A stretch of 64,000 bases of DNA from NCBI GenBank assembly GCA_026129485.1, contig JAHCHY010000006.1, positions 62,001 through 126,000 on the forward strand. Direction: 5' to 3'. The translations under genes and the position numbers were made by a program. Source of the stretch: Cyclobacteriaceae bacterium. GTDB lineage: Bacteria > Bacteroidota > Bacteroidia > Cytophagales > Cyclobacteriaceae. Positions within the stretch are counted from its first letter, which is position 1. Each line of letters begins with the position of its first letter. The notes below the pieces were generated by a model. That model searched no databases. It was not told where the DNA came from and saw nothing but the letters and a program-made list of their open reading frames with translations. Shown here in pieces: positions 61,729 to 64,000 of this stretch.

Positions 61729-63147
61729 ATGTGGGCACTGATTATCGGTTTGTTTTCATTTACTACGCAAGAGGTTGCTGCTGATACATTACGGCCTGCT
61801 CTTGATACAACGGCTAATCGTGTAGTAACGGTTAACCGAATCCTGGTCATCGGCAATAAAATTACCCGCGAAAAAATCATTTCGCGTGAATTGAGCCTGA
61901 AGGTTGGCGATACTGTAAGCACCCACCGGCTAAAGGAGCTCGTCAAGCGGGACCAGCAGAAAATCTACAACCTACGCCTGTTTAACAAGGTGGAGCTGCG
62001 CTGGTTTTCCATCGATAACCATCACATCGATTTGCTGGTAGATGTAGCTGAGCGCTGGTACACCTTCCCGGTTCCCATCTTCGAATTATCAGACCGCAAC
62101 TTTAACGAGTGGTGGCAAAATTACAACCACGATTTCAGGCGGGTGAATTATGGCGTAAGGTTGTACCAGTATAATTCCCGCGGGCGTAACGAAACCTTGC
62201 GGCTTACTGCGCAGTTCGGCTTTACAAGGCGCTTCGAGCTAACTTATCGGATTCCTTACATCGATCAGAAACAAAAGCACGGGCTGATCTTTGATTTTAA
62301 CTACATCGAACCACGCAACATGGCCTACTTTACGGACGATCATAAGCTCGTATTCAGAAAAGATACCCGGCCATTACAAGCTTCTTTCCAATCGGGCATA
62401 TCTTACACGTACCGGAAAAATTTCTACCAAACACACACCTTCCAGTATCACTACCAGGACAACAGGGTATCGGATTCAATCGTGCACTTTAACCCGAACT
62501 ACTTTGGAGCAAACAGCACGCGGCAATCCTTCAGCAGCCTGCGGTATTTTTTTAATGCCGATCACCGCGATGTGTTTGCCTACCCGCTTAAGGGTTACCA
62601 GTTCCTGGCTATGGCTTCAAAATCGGGCCTCGGCTTTGGCCGTGTAAACCTGTGGGAGTTAAGCGCCAGCTATGCCCGGTTCCTTGACCTGGATAAAGGT
62701 TATTACCTGTCTAATTACTCTGCTTTCTATTTAAGCTCACCCGATAACCAACCGTACAACCTGTATAGCGCGCTGGGTTACCGCAGGCAGCTTGTAAAAG
62801 GATATGAAGTTTATGTAATTGAAGGCCCCCGCTATGTGTTAAACAAAACCACGCTTCGCAAAAAAATCTTTTCACGAACCTGGCAATTAGATAATGTTTC
62901 CATTGAGCAATTCAGGCACTTTCCGCTGGCTATTTACCTGAAAGGGTACCTCGACCTGGGCTACGTAGAAAATTACCCTTACTATGAACAGCTTGGTATA
63001 AACTCAAGATTATCGAACCGGTTGCTGGCGGGCACCGGAACAGGATTGGATATTGTAACCGCTTACGATGCCATATTGCGTTTAGAGTACACGTTTACAC
63101 GCGAAAAAACACATGGCTTCTTTCTGCACATGAAGAAAGAGTTCTGA
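61729..63147 (+). CDS. BamA/TamA-like outer-membrane protein with one POTRA domain
   Basis: 472 residues. Signal peptide likely at residues 1-18 (ending EVAA or nearby). A POTRA-like unit (about 32-105; TVNRILVIGNKITREKIISREL, then NLRLFNKVELRW) precedes a beta-barrel rich in alternating aromatic residues, ending in FFLHMKKEF, a C-terminal Phe as the insertion signal. The barrel would have about twelve to sixteen strands. It may be a partner of tamB, but a different genomic place makes that a guess. Confidence 0.85.
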   Translation: MWALIIGLFSFTTQEVAADTLRPALDTTANRVVTVNRILVIGNKITREKIISRELSLKVGDTVSTHRLKELVKRDQQKIYNLRLFNKVELRWFSIDNHHIDLLVDVAERWYTFPVPIFELSDRNFNEWWQNYNHDFRRVNYGVRLYQYNSRGRNETLRLTAQFGFTRRFELTYRIPYIDQKQKHGLIFDFNYIEPRNMAYFTDDHKLVFRKDTRPLQASFQSGISYTYRKNFYQTHTFQYHYQDNRVSDSIVHFNPNYFGANSTRQSFSSLRYFFNADHRDVFAYPLKGYQFLAMASKSGLGFGRVNLWELSASYARFLDLDKGYYLSNYSAFYLSSPDNQPYNLYSALGYRRQLVKGYEVYVIEGPRYVLNKTTLRKKIFSRTWQLDNVSIEQFRHFPLAIYLKGYLDLGYVENYPYYEQLGINSRLSNRLLAGTGTGLDIVTAYDAILRLEYTFTREKTHGFFLHMKKEF

Positions 63148-63151
63148 TGAA

Positions 63152-63811
63152 TCAATAGCGTTTATAAACTTTCTTTTTCCCCTTTTCAAACCGGTACCAG
63201 GTTCCCACCTCGCGTCCCTGACTATAATCCCCGATAAATTCAAGCTCACCGGTATCCGTATAAAACTTCCATTCTCCATCTTCCTTGCCTTGCAGATAGC
63301 TGCCTTCCTGGATCAGAACCCCCGATTCATTATATACCCGTATAGGGCCTTCCGGTACACCAAACTCGTAATGCACAATTCGTTCAACTTTTCCATTCTC
63401 AAAATAATGAATCCACTTACCGGTATATTCACTTTGCGCATACTTGCCTTTACGGTGCAGCTTACCCGATGGATGATAGTACCAGGCTGAATCAACCAAT
63501 GCACCCGCCAGCCAGCTCTCTTTTCCCTGGAGCTTACCGGTTGGGTAGTAATAAATCACCTCACCGTTTAGAAATCCATCAGAAAAATTTTCAACAGCGC
63601 TTTGCTGTCCGTTCGGGTAGTAATACGTCCATTGTCCTGTTTTAAGCTCGTTTTGTTTAAAGCCGAAAGCTTTTAACTCACCTGTAGCGTAGTATTCTTT
63701 TATCTCCTGCGCATGGGCTTGCGTTTTTACCAGCAAAAAAATCACAAAAAAAAGTATCTTAGGTACGTAAACCCCGCCCGGTGAGCCGACTGCTGATCTT
63801 GCTTTTTTCAT
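63152..63811 (-). CDS. YwqK-like MORN-variant repeat protein, exported
   Basis: About 219 residues from ATG 63811; the frame stays open further (to 63889) and no start lies closer to the signal peptide core KILFFVIFLLVKTQAHAQ. Six or more degenerate MORN-type repeats follow (GQWTYYYPNGQQ, GEVIYYYPTGKLQGKE, GEWKFYTDTGELEFIG). Such proteins are often labelled antitoxin YwqK, a name not supported here. The chosen start overlaps the 5' end of the divergent barrel gene (63781) by 31 bp, an uncommon arrangement. Confidence 0.75.
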   Translation of the reverse strand: MKKARSAVGSPGGVYVPKILFFVIFLLVKTQAHAQEIKEYYATGELKAFGFKQNELKTGQWTYYYPNGQQSAVENFSDGFLNGEVIYYYPTGKLQGKESWLAGALVDSAWYYHPSGKLHRKGKYAQSEYTGKWIHYFENGKVERIVHYEFGVPEGPIRVYNESGVLIQEGSYLQGKEDGEWKFYTDTGELEFIGDYSQGREVGTWYRFEKGKKKVYKRY

Positions 63812-64000
63812 TCGCATTTGTAAAGGTAATAAATGCGCAAAGCACATCCACACAAATGGGCGCCCGCGGCCTGGGTATGGGTAATGCAAGTACCGGCATT
63901 GCTTACGAATGGGGCTTATTTAACAATCCGGGCTCAATCGGGTTGCTTACCGAAACTACTGCAGCGGCAGCATATCACGCTCAAACCCGGTTAACCAATG
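63781..64000 (+). CDS. Outer-membrane protein, PorV/PorQ-like barrel (5' part)
   Basis: 73 residues visible, the frame running out of the window. GTG start at 63781; an in-frame TAG just upstream at 63760 rules out earlier starts. Signal peptide MSRLLILLFSFAFVKVINA-like, cleavage before QSTST. Mature part starts GARGLGMGNAST-like, with NNPGSIGLL, the pattern of PorV/PorQ or FadL-like barrel starts. A full assignment needs the rest of the gene. Confidence 0.6.
   Translation, partial: MSRLLILLFSFAFVKVINAQSTSTQMGARGLGMGNASTGIAYEWGLFNNPGSIGLLTETTAAAAYHAQTRLTN

Noticed and set aside
63152..63811. Toxin-antitoxin module (YwqK label)
   Set aside because: The protein is an exported MORN-repeat protein and no toxin gene is adjacent.

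Overview
The window looks like a chromosomal segment of a Bacteroidota bacterium, most likely order Cytophagales (Cyclobacteriaceae/Chryseolinea-like). Supporting signs are several exact Bacteroidota promoters (TTTG, 17-19 nt, TAnnTTTG), an IPExxxVDY protein beside acpP/fabF, fused E1 alpha/beta 2-oxoacid dehydrogenase, FtsX-type permeases ending in the NPV-SLR-E tail, lycopene cyclase of the fused CrtYcd type, and many TTG/GTG starts. No insertion sequence, prophage, CRISPR array or integrase was seen; the order is dense and mostly core-like.

Layout. 1-2.4 kb: end of a DNA photolyase, then crtZ and a lycopene cyclase (light protection and carotenoids). 2.4-13.2 kb: a MacAB/HlyD-type ABC export locus (two large permeases, ATPase, membrane-fusion protein) divergent from a sigma-54 response regulator and histidine kinase, with a candidate sigma-54 promoter and palindromic upstream site between them. 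13.2-16.7 kb: minus-strand run tsaD, hotdog thioesterase, smpB, a NlpC/P60 protein that has lost its catalytic cysteine, and an HNH endonuclease. 16.7-22.6 kb: tamB and two small followers. 22.6-24.4 kb: RNase P RNA, a second sigma-54 activator that lacks a DNA-binding domain, and a 38-residue lipoprotein with its own promoter. 24.4-32.6 kb: LuxE-like acyltransferase, lipoprotein, branched-chain 2-oxoacid dehydrogenase E1, alanine dehydrogenase, HsdR-N nuclease-like protein, AMP nucleosidase, UMF1 transporter. 32.6-35.1 kb: ExbB/TolQ-ExbD-ExbD operon and tRNA-Ser(GGA). 35.1-41.8 kb: asparaginase, TatD, MurG-like glycosyltransferase, polysaccharide deacetylase, SpoIIE phosphatase, GT2 glycosyltransferase, ruvC. 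41.8-50.2 kb: wecB, AEC permease with a coupled Tat-exported aminotransferase, and a surface-glycan group (GT4, methyltransferase, flippase, GT4) whose first two genes are AT-rich. 50.2-64 kb: miaA, Uma2 nuclease, MBL hydrolase, NFACT/RqcH protein, pyk, IPExxxVDY, acpP-fabF-rnc-nadE-lgt, BamA-like protein, YwqK/MORN protein and the start of an outer-membrane barrel protein.

How genes work together. The 8-10 kb exporter with its two-component pair is the clearest regulated system. The tsaD-to-HNH run and the acpP-to-BamA run are housekeeping operons. The strongest unusual observations are the NlpC/P60 pseudoenzyme, the sigma-54 activator without a DNA-binding domain, the Tat-aminotransferase/permease pair, and a set of intergenic elements made of short degenerate units that fold into hairpins, each locus with its own unit. 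No wholly new multi-gene system could be proved from sequence reading alone.
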